From assembly GCA_016709385.1 (NCBI GenBank), contig JADJMW010000002.1, positions 434,001 through 498,000 of the forward strand: a DNA stretch of 64,000 nt, written 5' to 3'. Numbering within the stretch: the stretch's first letter is position 1; each line of letters opens with the position of its first letter. The notes under the pieces were generated by a model. The model made no database searches, was not told where the DNA came from, and was given only the letters and a program-made list of their open reading frames with translations. Below, piece by piece: positions 46,414 through 54,706 of the stretch. Source of the DNA: Candidatus Rubrivivax defluviihabitans (GTDB lineage: Bacteria > Pseudomonadota > Gammaproteobacteria > Burkholderiales > Burkholderiaceae_C). Position numbers and translations under genes: made by a program.

Positions 46414-48377
46414 CCCGCCGTGAAGCGATCGACCCGGCGCGGCGCCGCCTGGCGGCCCTGCTGCTGGGGACGCCGCTGGCCGGCGCGCTGCAGGCCGCAC
46501 CGGACCCGAGCCCGAATCCCGGCGCGCCCCCGGCGGCGCCGGCCGACGCCCCCGCGGGTGGCGACTTCACCGGCCGCTGGGTGCACGCCTACGCCGCCTA
46601 TGGCGCGCCCAAGTACGGCCCCGATTTCACCCACTTCGACTACGTGCAGCCGCGGGCGCCGGTGGGCGGCACGATCCGCCTGCGCAACCCCGACCGCCGC
46701 AGCAGTTTCGACAAGTACAACCCCTGGACGACACGCGGCAATGCGCCGGCCGGCGTGCTGATCTGGATGGTGGAAGGCCTGTGCCACCTGTCGCAGGACG
46801 AACCCATGTCCATGTACGGCCTGCTGGCCGAGGCGCTGTGGGTGGAGCCCGACCTGTCGGCGGTGACCTTTCGGCTGCGGCCCGAGGCGCGTTTCAGCAA
46901 CGGCGACCCGGTGCTGGCCGAGGACGTGCGCCACAGCTTCGAGATGCTTTCGGGCAAGGGCGCCTCGCCGGCGTACCAGACGGCGGTGGCCGGCATCGCG
47001 CGTGTGCGGGTGCGCGACGCGCGCACGGTGCGCTTCGAATTCAAGGAGGCTTCGCGCGACCAGGTCTTCGTGGCCGGCACGCTGCCGGTGTTCAGCCGCA
47101 AGTGGGGCCAGGAGCCCGGCTGGGCGCCGGGCCAGCCGGTCAAGCCCTTCGAGCAGATCGTCACCGAGCTGCCCATCACCAGCGGCCCCTATGTGATCGA
47201 CAGGATCGACATGCCGCGGCGCATCGAATTCAGGCGCAACCCCGACTACTGGGCGCGCAACCTGCCGGTGCGGTGCGGGCATTTCAATTTCGAGCGCGTG
47301 GTCTACCGCAACTACCAGGACAACGAGGTCGCCTTCGAGGCCTTCAAGGCCGGCGAGTTCGACCTGTACAAGGAATATGCCTCGCGCGCCTGGGTGCGCA
47401 AGCACAAGGGCGTGAAGTGGGAAGACAAGCGCATCCTGAAGGAGAGCCTGGATACCGGCTTCGGCCAGCAGCTGCAGAGCTACCAGCTCAACCTGCGCCG
47501 GCCCAAGTTCCAGGACCCGCGCGTGCGCGAGGCGCTGGGCTACACCTACGACTTCGACACGCTGAACAAGACCGGCGTCTTCACGCGTGCCAGCAGCGTG
47601 TTCAACAACTCGGAATTCGCGGCCCGGGGCACGCCCGGCCCGGGTGAGCTGAAGCTGCTGGAACCCTTTCGTGCCGAGCTGCCGCCGCGCGTCTTCGGGC
47701 CGGCGTTCGTGGCCCCCAGCACGGCCAACAACCCCAAGGGCCTGCGCCAGAACCTGCTCAAGGCGCGGGCGCTGTTCGAGGAAGCCGGCTGCAAGCTGGG
47801 CACCGACGGCAAGCTGCGCCTGCCCGGCGGCGAGCCGCTGGTCATCGAGTACATGGTGCCGCGCACGGCCAATATCGTGGACTGGCAGCGCAACCTGAAG
47901 AAGCTGGGCGTGGAACTGAACGAACGGCTGGTGGACTTTGCGCTCTACCGCCGCCGGCTGGAGCAGTACGACTTCGACATGGTCGTCATCGTCGAGGGCC
48001 GCTTCACGCTGCCCGCCGCCGCCGACCAGGCCGCGCTGTACGGCAGCAAGTCGGCCGACGAACCCGGCAACAGCAACTACCGCGGCGTGAAGAGCCGAGC
48101 CCTCGACGCGGTGATCGAGGCCATGAACCGCGCCACCACGCTGGACGAACTGCGTGACGCGGCGCGCGCCATGGACCGCATCGTGATGTGGAACTTCTGG
48201 CAGATCCCCGACCTGTGGGCGGCCCGCGAACCGATCTCTTTCTGGAACAAGTTCGGCCGTCCGGCAAAGCAACCGCCCTATTTCCAGGCCGATACGCTGA
48301 TCAGCGGTTTCGTCGAATGGGGCCCCTGGCCGCTGTGGACCTGGTGGGACCAGTCGCTGCCGCTCAAAGCCGCCTGA
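46410..48377 (+). CDS. Peptide ABC transporter binding protein, YejA-like
   Basis: 655 aa family-5 extracellular solute-binding protein. It starts at a GTG overlapping the previous stop, with GGAG upstream. The N-terminus is Arg-rich then hydrophobic (RRRLAALLLGTPLAGALQAAP), followed by a Pro-rich linker. HAYAAYGAPKYGPDFTHFDYV and RLRPEARFSNGDPVLAEDV are typical of the YejA group, which binds oligopeptides. First transport component of a yejABEF-like set. Confidence 0.87.
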   Translation: MTRREAIDPARRRLAALLLGTPLAGALQAAPDPSPNPGAPPAAPADAPAGGDFTGRWVHAYAAYGAPKYGPDFTHFDYVQPRAPVGGTIRLRNPDRRSSFDKYNPWTTRGNAPAGVLIWMVEGLCHLSQDEPMSMYGLLAEALWVEPDLSAVTFRLRPEARFSNGDPVLAEDVRHSFEMLSGKGASPAYQTAVAGIARVRVRDARTVRFEFKEASRDQVFVAGTLPVFSRKWGQEPGWAPGQPVKPFEQIVTELPITSGPYVIDRIDMPRRIEFRRNPDYWARNLPVRCGHFNFERVVYRNYQDNEVAFEAFKAGEFDLYKEYASRAWVRKHKGVKWEDKRILKESLDTGFGQQLQSYQLNLRRPKFQDPRVREALGYTYDFDTLNKTGVFTRASSVFNNSEFAARGTPGPGELKLLEPFRAELPPRVFGPAFVAPSTANNPKGLRQNLLKARALFEEAGCKLGTDGKLRLPGGEPLVIEYMVPRTANIVDWQRNLKKLGVELNERLVDFALYRRRLEQYDFDMVVIVEGRFTLPAAADQAALYGSKSADEPGNSNYRGVKSRALDAVIEAMNRATTLDELRDAARAMDRIVMWNFWQIPDLWAAREPISFWNKFGRPAKQPPYFQADTLISGFVEWGPWPLWTWWDQSLPLKAA

Positions 48378-48391
48378 CCCGCCTGAGAACC

Positions 48392-49426
48392 ATGCTGCCC
48401 TACATCCTCAAGCGCCTGGCGCTGATGATCCCCACGCTGCTGGGCGTGCTGACCATCACCTTCATCGTCATGCAGTTCGTTCCCGGCGGCCCGGTGGAGC
48501 AAATCATGGCCGAGGCCCGCGCCGGCCAGGGCGGCGACACCGGCGGCTACAAGGCCGGGCGCGACCTCGACAAAACGCAGATCGAGGAATTGAAGAAGCT
48601 CTACGGCTTCGACAAGCCGGCGCATGTGCGCTATTTCGAGATGCTGGCCGGCTTCGCCCGCTTCGACCTGGGCAAGAGCTTCCTGCAGAACAAGGAGGTG
48701 TGGACGCTGATCAAGGAGAAGCTGCCGGTGTCGATGTCGCTCGGCCTGTGGACCTTCTTCATCAGCTACCTGGTGAGCATTCCGCTGGGCGTGGCCAAGG
48801 CCGTGCACGAGGGCTCGCGCTTCGACATCGTCAGCACCTTCTTCGTGCTGCTGGGCTATGCCATTCCGGGCTTCGTGCTCGGCATCCTGCTCATCGTGCT
48901 GTTTGCCGGCGGCAGCTTCTTCGACGTCTTTCCGCTGCGCGGGCTGACCAGCGACAACTGGGAAGAGCTTTCCACCTTTGCCAAGCTGAAGGACTATTTC
49001 TGGCACCTGACGCTGCCGCTGATCTGCCTGGTGATCACCAGCTTCGCGGTGGTGACGCTGCTCACCAAGAACACCTTCGTCGAGGAGATCCGCAAGCAAT
49101 ACGTGCTGGTGGCGCGCGCCAAGGGCCTGAGCCAGCGCCGCGTGCTCTACAAGCACATCTTCCGCAATGCGCTGATCCCGCTCGTCACGGGCTTTCCGGC
49201 CGCCTTCATCGGCGCCTTCTTCACCGGCGCACTGCTCATCGAGACGCTGTTCTCGCTCGACGGCCTGGGCCTGCTCAGCTACGAAAGCGTGGTGCGGCGC
49301 GACTACCCCGTGGTGCTGGGCTCGCTGTACCTGTTCACGCTGATCGCGCTGGTGGTCAAGCTGGTGAGCGACCTGCTCTACATGGTGGTCGACCCGCGCG
49401 TGCAGTTCGGCAGCGTGGGCCGCTGA
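48392..49426 (+). CDS. yejB: Peptide ABC transporter permease, YejB-like
   Basis: 344 aa inner-membrane permease. The N-terminus (MLPYILKRLALMIPTLLGVLTITFIVMQF) and the long periplasmic segment (GKSFLQNKEVWTLIKEKLP) identify the DppB/YejB class. Five further TM helices and the cytoplasmic loop with VARAKGLSQRRVLYKHIFRN, which contacts the ATPase, follow. Gap of 14 nt from the binding-protein gene. Confidence 0.9.
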   Translation: MLPYILKRLALMIPTLLGVLTITFIVMQFVPGGPVEQIMAEARAGQGGDTGGYKAGRDLDKTQIEELKKLYGFDKPAHVRYFEMLAGFARFDLGKSFLQNKEVWTLIKEKLPVSMSLGLWTFFISYLVSIPLGVAKAVHEGSRFDIVSTFFVLLGYAIPGFVLGILLIVLFAGGSFFDVFPLRGLTSDNWEELSTFAKLKDYFWHLTLPLICLVITSFAVVTLLTKNTFVEEIRKQYVLVARAKGLSQRRVLYKHIFRNALIPLVTGFPAAFIGAFFTGALLIETLFSLDGLGLLSYESVVRRDYPVVLGSLYLFTLIALVVKLVSDLLYMVVDPRVQFGSVGR

Positions 49427-49457
49427 TAGCGCCCGCCCGCCCAACCCTGGAACCGAG

Positions 49458-50528
49458 ATGAGTGCCGTTCTCGACACCCCGATCGCCGCGCCGCCGGCCG
49501 CCGCGGCCCAGCCGCAGTCGCCCGGCCAGCGGGCCTGGGCGCGCTTCCGACGCAACCGGCTGGGCACCGCGGCGCTGTGGATCTTTCTGGCGCTGTTGGT
49601 CCTGGCCACCTTCGCCGAACTGCTCAGCAACGACCGGCCGCTGGTGGCGCGCATCGACGGCCAGTGGTACGCGCCGATGTTCAGCAACCCCAGCGAAACC
49701 GCGCTGGGCGGCGACTTCGACACCCCCACCGACTGGAAGGACCCGCTGATCGCCGAGCTGCTGGCGAAACCCGGCAACTGGGCGCTGACCACCTTCAACC
49801 CGCACTCGGCCGATTCGATCAACTATTTCAGCCCCGTGCTGCACCCGGGCGAACCCAGCTCCGAGCACTGGCTGGGCACCGACAGCAAGGGCCGCGACAT
49901 GCTGGCGCGGCTGGTCTACGGCTTTCGCGTCAGCGTCTGGTTCGCGCTCGCGCTCACCATCACCGGCACGCTGATCGGCATCGCCGCCGGTGCGCTGCAA
50001 GGCTATTTCGGCGGCCGCGTCGACCTCTTCCTGCAGCGCTTCGTCGAGATCTGGGGCGCGGTGCCCGAGCTCTACCTGCTGATCATCTTCGCTTCGATCT
50101 TCGAGCCCAGCCTGCTGCTGCTGCTGATCCTGCTCAGCCTGTGGGGCTGGATGGGCCTGTCGGACTACGTCCGTGCCGAATTCCTGCGCAACCGCAACCT
50201 GGAATACGTGAAGGCGGCACGCGCCCTGGGCCTGAGCAACTGGCAGATCATCCGCCGCCACGTGCTGCCCAATTCGATGACGCCGGTGATCACCTTCCTG
50301 CCCTTCCGCATGAGCGGCGGCATCCTGGCGCTGACCTCGCTGGACTTCCTGGGCCTGGGCGCGCCGGCCAGCGTGCCTTCGCTGGGCGAGTTGCTCAAGC
50401 AGGGCAAGGACAACCTCGACGCCTGGTGGATCATCGTGCCCACCTTCGCGGTGCTGGTGCTGACGATGCTGCTGCTGACCTTCATCGGCGACGCGCTGCG
50501 CGATGCCTTCGATACGCGGAAGTCGTGA
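49458..50528 (+). CDS. yejE: Peptide ABC transporter permease, YejE-like
   Basis: 356 aa permease of the DppC class. A cytoplasmic N-terminus (RAWARFRRNRLGTAALWIF) leads into TM1. A periplasmic stretch contains WYAPMFSNPSETALGGDFDTP and EPSSEHWLGTDSKGRDMLARL, and the ATPase-contact loop is VKAARALGLSNWQIIRRHVLP. The ATPase gene that should follow is separated from it by 714 bp holding two palindromic elements. Confidence 0.9.
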   Translation: MSAVLDTPIAAPPAAAAQPQSPGQRAWARFRRNRLGTAALWIFLALLVLATFAELLSNDRPLVARIDGQWYAPMFSNPSETALGGDFDTPTDWKDPLIAELLAKPGNWALTTFNPHSADSINYFSPVLHPGEPSSEHWLGTDSKGRDMLARLVYGFRVSVWFALALTITGTLIGIAAGALQGYFGGRVDLFLQRFVEIWGAVPELYLLIIFASIFEPSLLLLLILLSLWGWMGLSDYVRAEFLRNRNLEYVKAARALGLSNWQIIRRHVLPNSMTPVITFLPFRMSGGILALTSLDFLGLGAPASVPSLGELLKQGKDNLDAWWIIVPTFAVLVLTMLLLTFIGDALRDAFDTRKS

Positions 50529-50613
50529 CATGCAGCGCCACCCGTGTTCGACGTCTCATTGCAGGCCATTGCGGGCGTTGGCGGTCTGGTTTCGGGTACG
50601 CGCTGTGGTGGCA

Positions 50614-50852
50614 GCAAAGGGGAGTTCGGGCGGGGCGCGGCGTGCGACTGAGGCGGTCTCCGCTTCGCTCCGACTGCCCTGCGCTGCTCGGGTTCATGGC
50701 CCGGCGCATAACTCGCTGCGCTCACTTCGTTCGCTACGCTCAAACAGGATGCGCCAAGTCAGTCTACGAAGCGCGCTGCGCGCGCGGGCCATGAACCCTG
50801 TGCTGCTCGGCGCCTCACACGCACGCCGCGCCCCGCCCGAACTCCCCTTTGC
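50614..50852 (+). repeat. Palindromic element A (nested inverted repeats)
   Basis: 239 bp bounded by a perfect 33-bp inverted repeat (50614-50646 and 50820-50852; ends GCAAAGGGG / CCCCTTTGC). Inside is a second perfect 14-bp pair, GGGTTCATGGCCCG (50690-50703) and its complement (50785-50798). The segment between these inner arms holds three to four copies of a 9-nt unit NCGYTCRCT, then GCTCAAACAGGATGCG and AAGTCAGT. It is the mirror partner of element B: 51 of 58 bases agree in the core from GCATAACTCGCT to AAGTCAGT (50706-50763), and 39 of 43 agree in the left spacer. Stem sequences are unrelated to those of B. No protein-coding sense. It looks like a mobile or structured non-coding element. 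Confidence 0.85.
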
Positions 50853-50897
50853 GGCAGGCAGTGGTTGTTCTCGGGGATCGCCACCACCGGTGCTGGA

Positions 50898-51127
50898 GCG
50901 GCAGGCGGTGCCCGGCGGGGGCGCTGTGTGTGGCGCCGAGCAGCGCAGCCTCGAGGGGGGCGAGCGCAGCGAGCTTCGTGAACTGACTTGCCGCATCCTG
51001 TTTGAGCGCAGTGAGCGAAGCGAACGAAGCGAGTTATGCGGCACCCCCTCGAGGCGAGCAGCGCAGGGCAGTCTGAGCGCAGCGAAGACCGCCACAGTCA
51101 GCGCCCCCGCCGGGCACCGCCTGCCGC
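50898..51127 (-). repeat. Palindromic element B (nested inverted repeats, opposite orientation)
   Basis: 230 bp bounded by a perfect 29-bp inverted repeat (50898-50926 and 51099-51127; GCGGCAGGCGG / CCGCCTGCCGC). The inner 11-bp pair is CCTCGAGGGGG (50949-50959) with CCCCCTCGAGG (51044-51054). Read on the minus strand, its spacers and core align with element A at about 88-91% identity, but the order of the 9-nt units is changed and both stems differ completely in sequence while remaining perfectly paired. It begins 46 nt after element A and ends 115 nt before the yejF-like gene. Confidence 0.85.
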
Positions 51128-51242
51128 GGCGCGCTGATGTCGACGAACCGCGAACGAGCGCGAACGACGGCAACGGGCCGCGGGCGAACTCTCAGCCAGC
51201 GCGGGCAACGCAGATATCGCGGACTGCAGCGGAGCACCTGGC

Positions 51243-52844
51243 ATGAGCGAACCCCTGCTCGCCATCGAACGCCTGAGCGTGCGCTTCGGCCCCAGCACGG
51301 TGGTCGACGATGTCTCGTTCTCGATCGCCGCCGGCGAGAAGTTCGCGCTCGTGGGCGAGTCGGGGTCGGGCAAGTCGATCACTGCTTTGTCGGTGCTGCG
51401 GCTGGTCGACGCGGCCACCACCACCGGGACGATCCGCTTCGAAGGCGAGGACCTGTGCACCAAGAGCGAACGCCAGATGCGCGGCATCCGCGGCGGGCGC
51501 ATCGGCATGATCTTCCAGGAACCGATGACGGCGCTGAACCCGCTCTATACGGTGGGCAACCAGATCGGCGAGGTGCTGGAGCTGCACGAGGCGATGCGGC
51601 CGAATGCGGCGCGCGCCCGCGCCATCGAACTGCTGGCGCGCACCGGCATCCCTGAACCCGAAAAGCGCATCGACGTCTATCCGCACCAGTTGAGCGGCGG
51701 CCAGCGCCAGCGCGCGATGATCGCCATGGCGCTGGCCTGCCGGCCGAAGCTGCTGATCTGCGACGAGCCGACCACGGCGCTGGACGTCACCATCCAGGCC
51801 CAGATCCTGGCGCTGCTGGACGAGCTGCAGACCGAGATGGGCATGGCGCTGCTCTTCATCACCCACGACCTGAACCTGGTGCGCCGCTTCACGCACCACG
51901 TGGGCGTGATGGAACGCGGGCGCCTGGTGGAAGTCGGGCCCACGGCCACCGTCTTCGGCGCGCCGCAACACAGCTATACGAAGAAGCTGCTCGCCAGCCG
52001 GCCGCAGCGCGTGGTGCAGCCGGTGCCGGCCGATGCGCCGCTGCTGGTGCGGGGCGAGAACGTGGGCGTGAGCTTCAGCTTCAGCGAAGGCTGGTTCGGC
52101 AAGCGCCAGTTCCAGGCCGTGAAGGGCGCCACGCTGTCGCTCAAGCGCGGCGAGACGCTGGGCATCGTGGGCGAATCGGGCTCGGGCAAGACGACGCTGG
52201 GCATGGCGCTGCTGGCGCTGCAGCCCATCTCGACGGGTGCCATCCACCTGGACGGCGAACGCATCGACAACGCCGACCGCGCGCACCTGCGCGGCATGCG
52301 GCGGCGCATGCAGGTGGTGTTCCAGGATCCGTTTGCATCACTCAGCCCGCGCATGACCATCGGCCAGATCGTGGGCGAGGGCCTGGCCCTGCACCGCGCC
52401 GACCTGAGCGCAACCGAGCGCGAAAAGCTGGTACTGGCGATGCTGGAAGAAGTGGGCCTGTCCGAGCGCCACGGCGTGGCCGGCGTGCTGCAGCGCTACC
52501 CGCACGAATTCAGCGGCGGCCAGCGCCAGCGCATCGCCATCGCGCGCGCCGTGGTGCTGCGGCCCGAGGTGCTGGTGCTGGACGAACCCACCTCGGCGCT
52601 GGACGTCTCGGTGCAGCAGCAGGTGCTCAAGCTGCTGTCCGACCTGCAGCGGCGCTACGGGCTGAGCTATATCTTCATCAGCCACGACCTGGCGCTGGTG
52701 CGCGCCATGTCGCACCGCGTGATGGTCATGAAGAACGGCGACGTGGTCGAGGAAGGCGAGGCCGAGGCGCTGTTCGCCGCGCCGCGCCAGCCCTATACGC
52801 AGGAACTGTTGGCGGCGGCCTACCTGGACGCCGCCGTGCCTTGA
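51243..52844 (+). CDS. yejF: Peptide ABC transporter ATPase (two ATPase domains), YejF-like
   Basis: 533 aa with two complete ABC domains fused: Walker A GESGSGKSI and GESGSGKTT; signatures LSGGQRQRAMIA and FSGGQRQRIAIARA; Walker B LLICDEPTTALD and VLVLDEPTSALD; switch His in FITHDLNLV and FISHDLALV. This is the DppD-DppF fusion form used by YejF. It powers the YejB/YejE permeases encoded upstream. The 714-bp interruption with palindromic elements may place it under separate expression. Confidence 0.92.
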   Translation: MSEPLLAIERLSVRFGPSTVVDDVSFSIAAGEKFALVGESGSGKSITALSVLRLVDAATTTGTIRFEGEDLCTKSERQMRGIRGGRIGMIFQEPMTALNPLYTVGNQIGEVLELHEAMRPNAARARAIELLARTGIPEPEKRIDVYPHQLSGGQRQRAMIAMALACRPKLLICDEPTTALDVTIQAQILALLDELQTEMGMALLFITHDLNLVRRFTHHVGVMERGRLVEVGPTATVFGAPQHSYTKKLLASRPQRVVQPVPADAPLLVRGENVGVSFSFSEGWFGKRQFQAVKGATLSLKRGETLGIVGESGSGKTTLGMALLALQPISTGAIHLDGERIDNADRAHLRGMRRRMQVVFQDPFASLSPRMTIGQIVGEGLALHRADLSATEREKLVLAMLEEVGLSERHGVAGVLQRYPHEFSGGQRQRIAIARAVVLRPEVLVLDEPTSALDVSVQQQVLKLLSDLQRRYGLSYIFISHDLALVRAMSHRVMVMKNGDVVEEGEAEALFAAPRQPYTQELLAAAYLDAAVP

Positions 52845-52895
52845 GCCGGCCGGCGCGATACTCGCTGCCCTGCCCACGCAGACCACCTACCGACC

Positions 52896-53261
52896 ATGAG
52901 CCGACCCATCCTCGACGAGTCCCGCATCCACCCCGCGGTGCGCGAGCGCATCGCCAGCCATCACCAGGACACGCTGCGCGAGGTGCAGGACGCGGTGGCG
53001 CAGCATGCCGTGGTGGTGGTGGGCATGCGCCACAACCCCTTCTGCCGCAAGGCGCGCAAGGCGCTGCAGGCCGCCGGCGTGGCCTTCGAATACCTGGAAT
53101 ACGGCAGCTACCTGAACGAATGGCGGCGGCGCAATGCGCTGAAGATGTGGACCGGCTGGTCGACGTTGCCGATGGTCTTCGTCAAGGGCACGCTGGTGGG
53201 CGGCGCGGAAGACCTGGAGCGGCTGATCCGCAGCGGCGAGCTCAAGCGCCTGCTCGGCTGA
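52896..53261 (+). CDS. Glutaredoxin-like protein with CRKA site
   Basis: 121 aa. A 30-residue helical lead is followed by a glutaredoxin fold (VVVVGMRHNPFCRKARKALQ, cis-Pro in WSTLPMVFVKGTLVGGAEDL). The expected active site CPYC or CGFS is here FCRKA with one cysteine (Cys50), so a classical dithiol reaction is unlikely. Monothiol transfer or a binding role is possible. Probably cytoplasmic. Confidence 0.8.
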   Translation: MSRPILDESRIHPAVRERIASHHQDTLREVQDAVAQHAVVVVGMRHNPFCRKARKALQAAGVAFEYLEYGSYLNEWRRRNALKMWTGWSTLPMVFVKGTLVGGAEDLERLIRSGELKRLLG

Positions 53262-53340
53262 AACCGGCGCCGCAGCCAAGCCCGCCTCGCGGCAGGCGGG
53301 CCGGGGCTTCGGCGCGGGCCGCCTGCCTACAATCGCCGCG

Positions 53341-54237
53341 ATGCCGCTCGACCACCAGTTCGTCCTCACCATTGCCTGCCGCGACACCAAGGGCATCGTG
53401 CATGCGGTGTCGGGCCTGCTCTACCAGGCCGGCTGCAACATCATCGACTCGCAGCAGTTCGGCGACCTGGAAGGCGACGACGCCACGGGCCTGTTCTTCA
53501 TGCGCGTGCACTTCCAGGCGCCGCCGCAACTGGCCACGCCGGGCACGCTGCAGGCCTTGTTCGAGCACACGCGGCAGCAGTTCGGCATGCGGGTGAATTT
53601 CCACTCGCTGGCCGCGCGGCCGCGGCTGCTGCTCATGGTCAGCCAGCACGGGCATTGCCTGAACGACCTGCTGTACCGCTGGAAGAGCGGTTCGCTGGCG
53701 GTGGACATCCCGGCCATCGTCTCCAACCACCGCACCTTCGAAGACCTGGCCGCCAGCTACGACATCCCGTTCCACCACCTGCCGCTGCCGGCCGGCGGCG
53801 ATGCGGCGGCCAAGGCCGCGGCCAAGGCGGCTCAGGAACGCCAGGTGCAGGAGATCGTGGCCGCCGAGCGCGTGGACCTGGTCGTGCTGGCGCGCTACAT
53901 GCAGATCCTGAGCGCGGAGTTCTGTGCCGCGCTGGCCGGCCGCGCCATCAATATCCACCACAGCTTCCTGCCCAGCTTCAAGGGCGCGCGGCCGTATTTC
54001 CAGGCCCATGCGCGCGGCGTCAAGCTCATCGGCGCCACCGCGCACTACGTCACCGCCGACCTCGACGAAGGGCCGATCATCGAACAGGACGTGCAGCGCG
54101 TGGACCACACGCTGTCGGCCGAGGATTTCACCGCCGTGGGCCGCGATATCGAGTGCATGGTGCTGGCGCGCGCCGTGCGCTGGCACGTGGAGCACCGCGT
54201 GCTGATCAACGGCCACAAGTGCGTGGTCTTCCGCTGA
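53341..54237 (+). CDS. purU: Formyltetrahydrofolate deformylase
   Basis: 298 aa. Releases formate from 10-formyltetrahydrofolate, balancing one-carbon pools. An N-terminal ACT domain (LTIACRDTKGIVHAVSGLLYQ) is followed by a formyltransferase-type catalytic domain with NIHHSFLPSFKGARPY (active-site Asn and His) and HYVTADLDEGPIIEQD with the catalytic Asp. Length is normal for PurU. The SAH riboswitch/metH pair elsewhere in the window also belongs to one-carbon metabolism, but no operon links them. Confidence 0.94.
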   Translation: MPLDHQFVLTIACRDTKGIVHAVSGLLYQAGCNIIDSQQFGDLEGDDATGLFFMRVHFQAPPQLATPGTLQALFEHTRQQFGMRVNFHSLAARPRLLLMVSQHGHCLNDLLYRWKSGSLAVDIPAIVSNHRTFEDLAASYDIPFHHLPLPAGGDAAAKAAAKAAQERQVQEIVAAERVDLVVLARYMQILSAEFCAALAGRAINIHHSFLPSFKGARPYFQAHARGVKLIGATAHYVTADLDEGPIIEQDVQRVDHTLSAEDFTAVGRDIECMVLARAVRWHVEHRVLINGHKCVVFR

Positions 54238-54248
54238 AGCGTTTGCCC

Positions 54249-54695
54249 ATGGCCCGACCGCCCGCCGCCAACCTGATCGGCAGCGCCGACGAAGTGGAAG
54301 CCGAGTTCTACGAGGCACTGCGCCGCGGCGACCTCGAGCGCCTGATGGCGTTGTGGGCCGACGACGACGAGATCGTCTGCGTGCACCCCGGCGGCACGCG
54401 CATCGTGGGCAACGCGGCCATCCGCGCCAGCTTCGAGGCCATCTTCGCCAACGGCGGCATTCCGGTGCGGCCCGAGCAGGTGCACCGGCTGGCCGCCATG
54501 GGCAGCGCGCTGCACCACCTGGTGGAGCGCGTCGAGGTGCGCGGCGAACAAGGCCCGCAGACGGCCTGGGTGACCGCCACCAACCTGTACCTGAAGACGG
54601 CGCGGGGCTGGCGCCTGGCTTCGCACCACGCCAGTCCGGCGCTGGGCCACGAACCGCCCGTGGTCGGCGGCGAGGCGCCTTCCACGCTGCATTGA
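54249..54695 (+). CDS. NTF2-like/SnoaL-like protein (DUF4440 type)
   Basis: 148 aa small cone-shaped fold protein. EVEAEFYEALRRGDLERLMALWADDDEIVCVHPGG and then IRASFEAIF, with a final strand GWRLASHHAS, fit the nuclear-transport-factor-2-like families. Starts 11 nt after purU and is followed 11 nt later by a YheT-type hydrolase, so the three are probably co-transcribed. No catalytic residue can be named. Confidence 0.8.
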   Translation: MARPPAANLIGSADEVEAEFYEALRRGDLERLMALWADDDEIVCVHPGGTRIVGNAAIRASFEAIFANGGIPVRPEQVHRLAAMGSALHHLVERVEVRGEQGPQTAWVTATNLYLKTARGWRLASHHASPALGHEPPVVGGEAPSTLH

Positions 54696-54706
54696 CGAAC
54701 GCAGCG

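Noticed and set aside
50706..50740. Short tandem units considered as a CRISPR array
   Set aside because: Units are 9 nt without spacers and there are no cas genes.
50503..51246. Open frames with repeated Ser-Leu-Arg residues across the palindromic elements
   Set aside because: The repeats come from the 9-nt NCGYTCRCT units in the inverted repeats and occur on both strands. No ribosome-binding site or protein-family sense.
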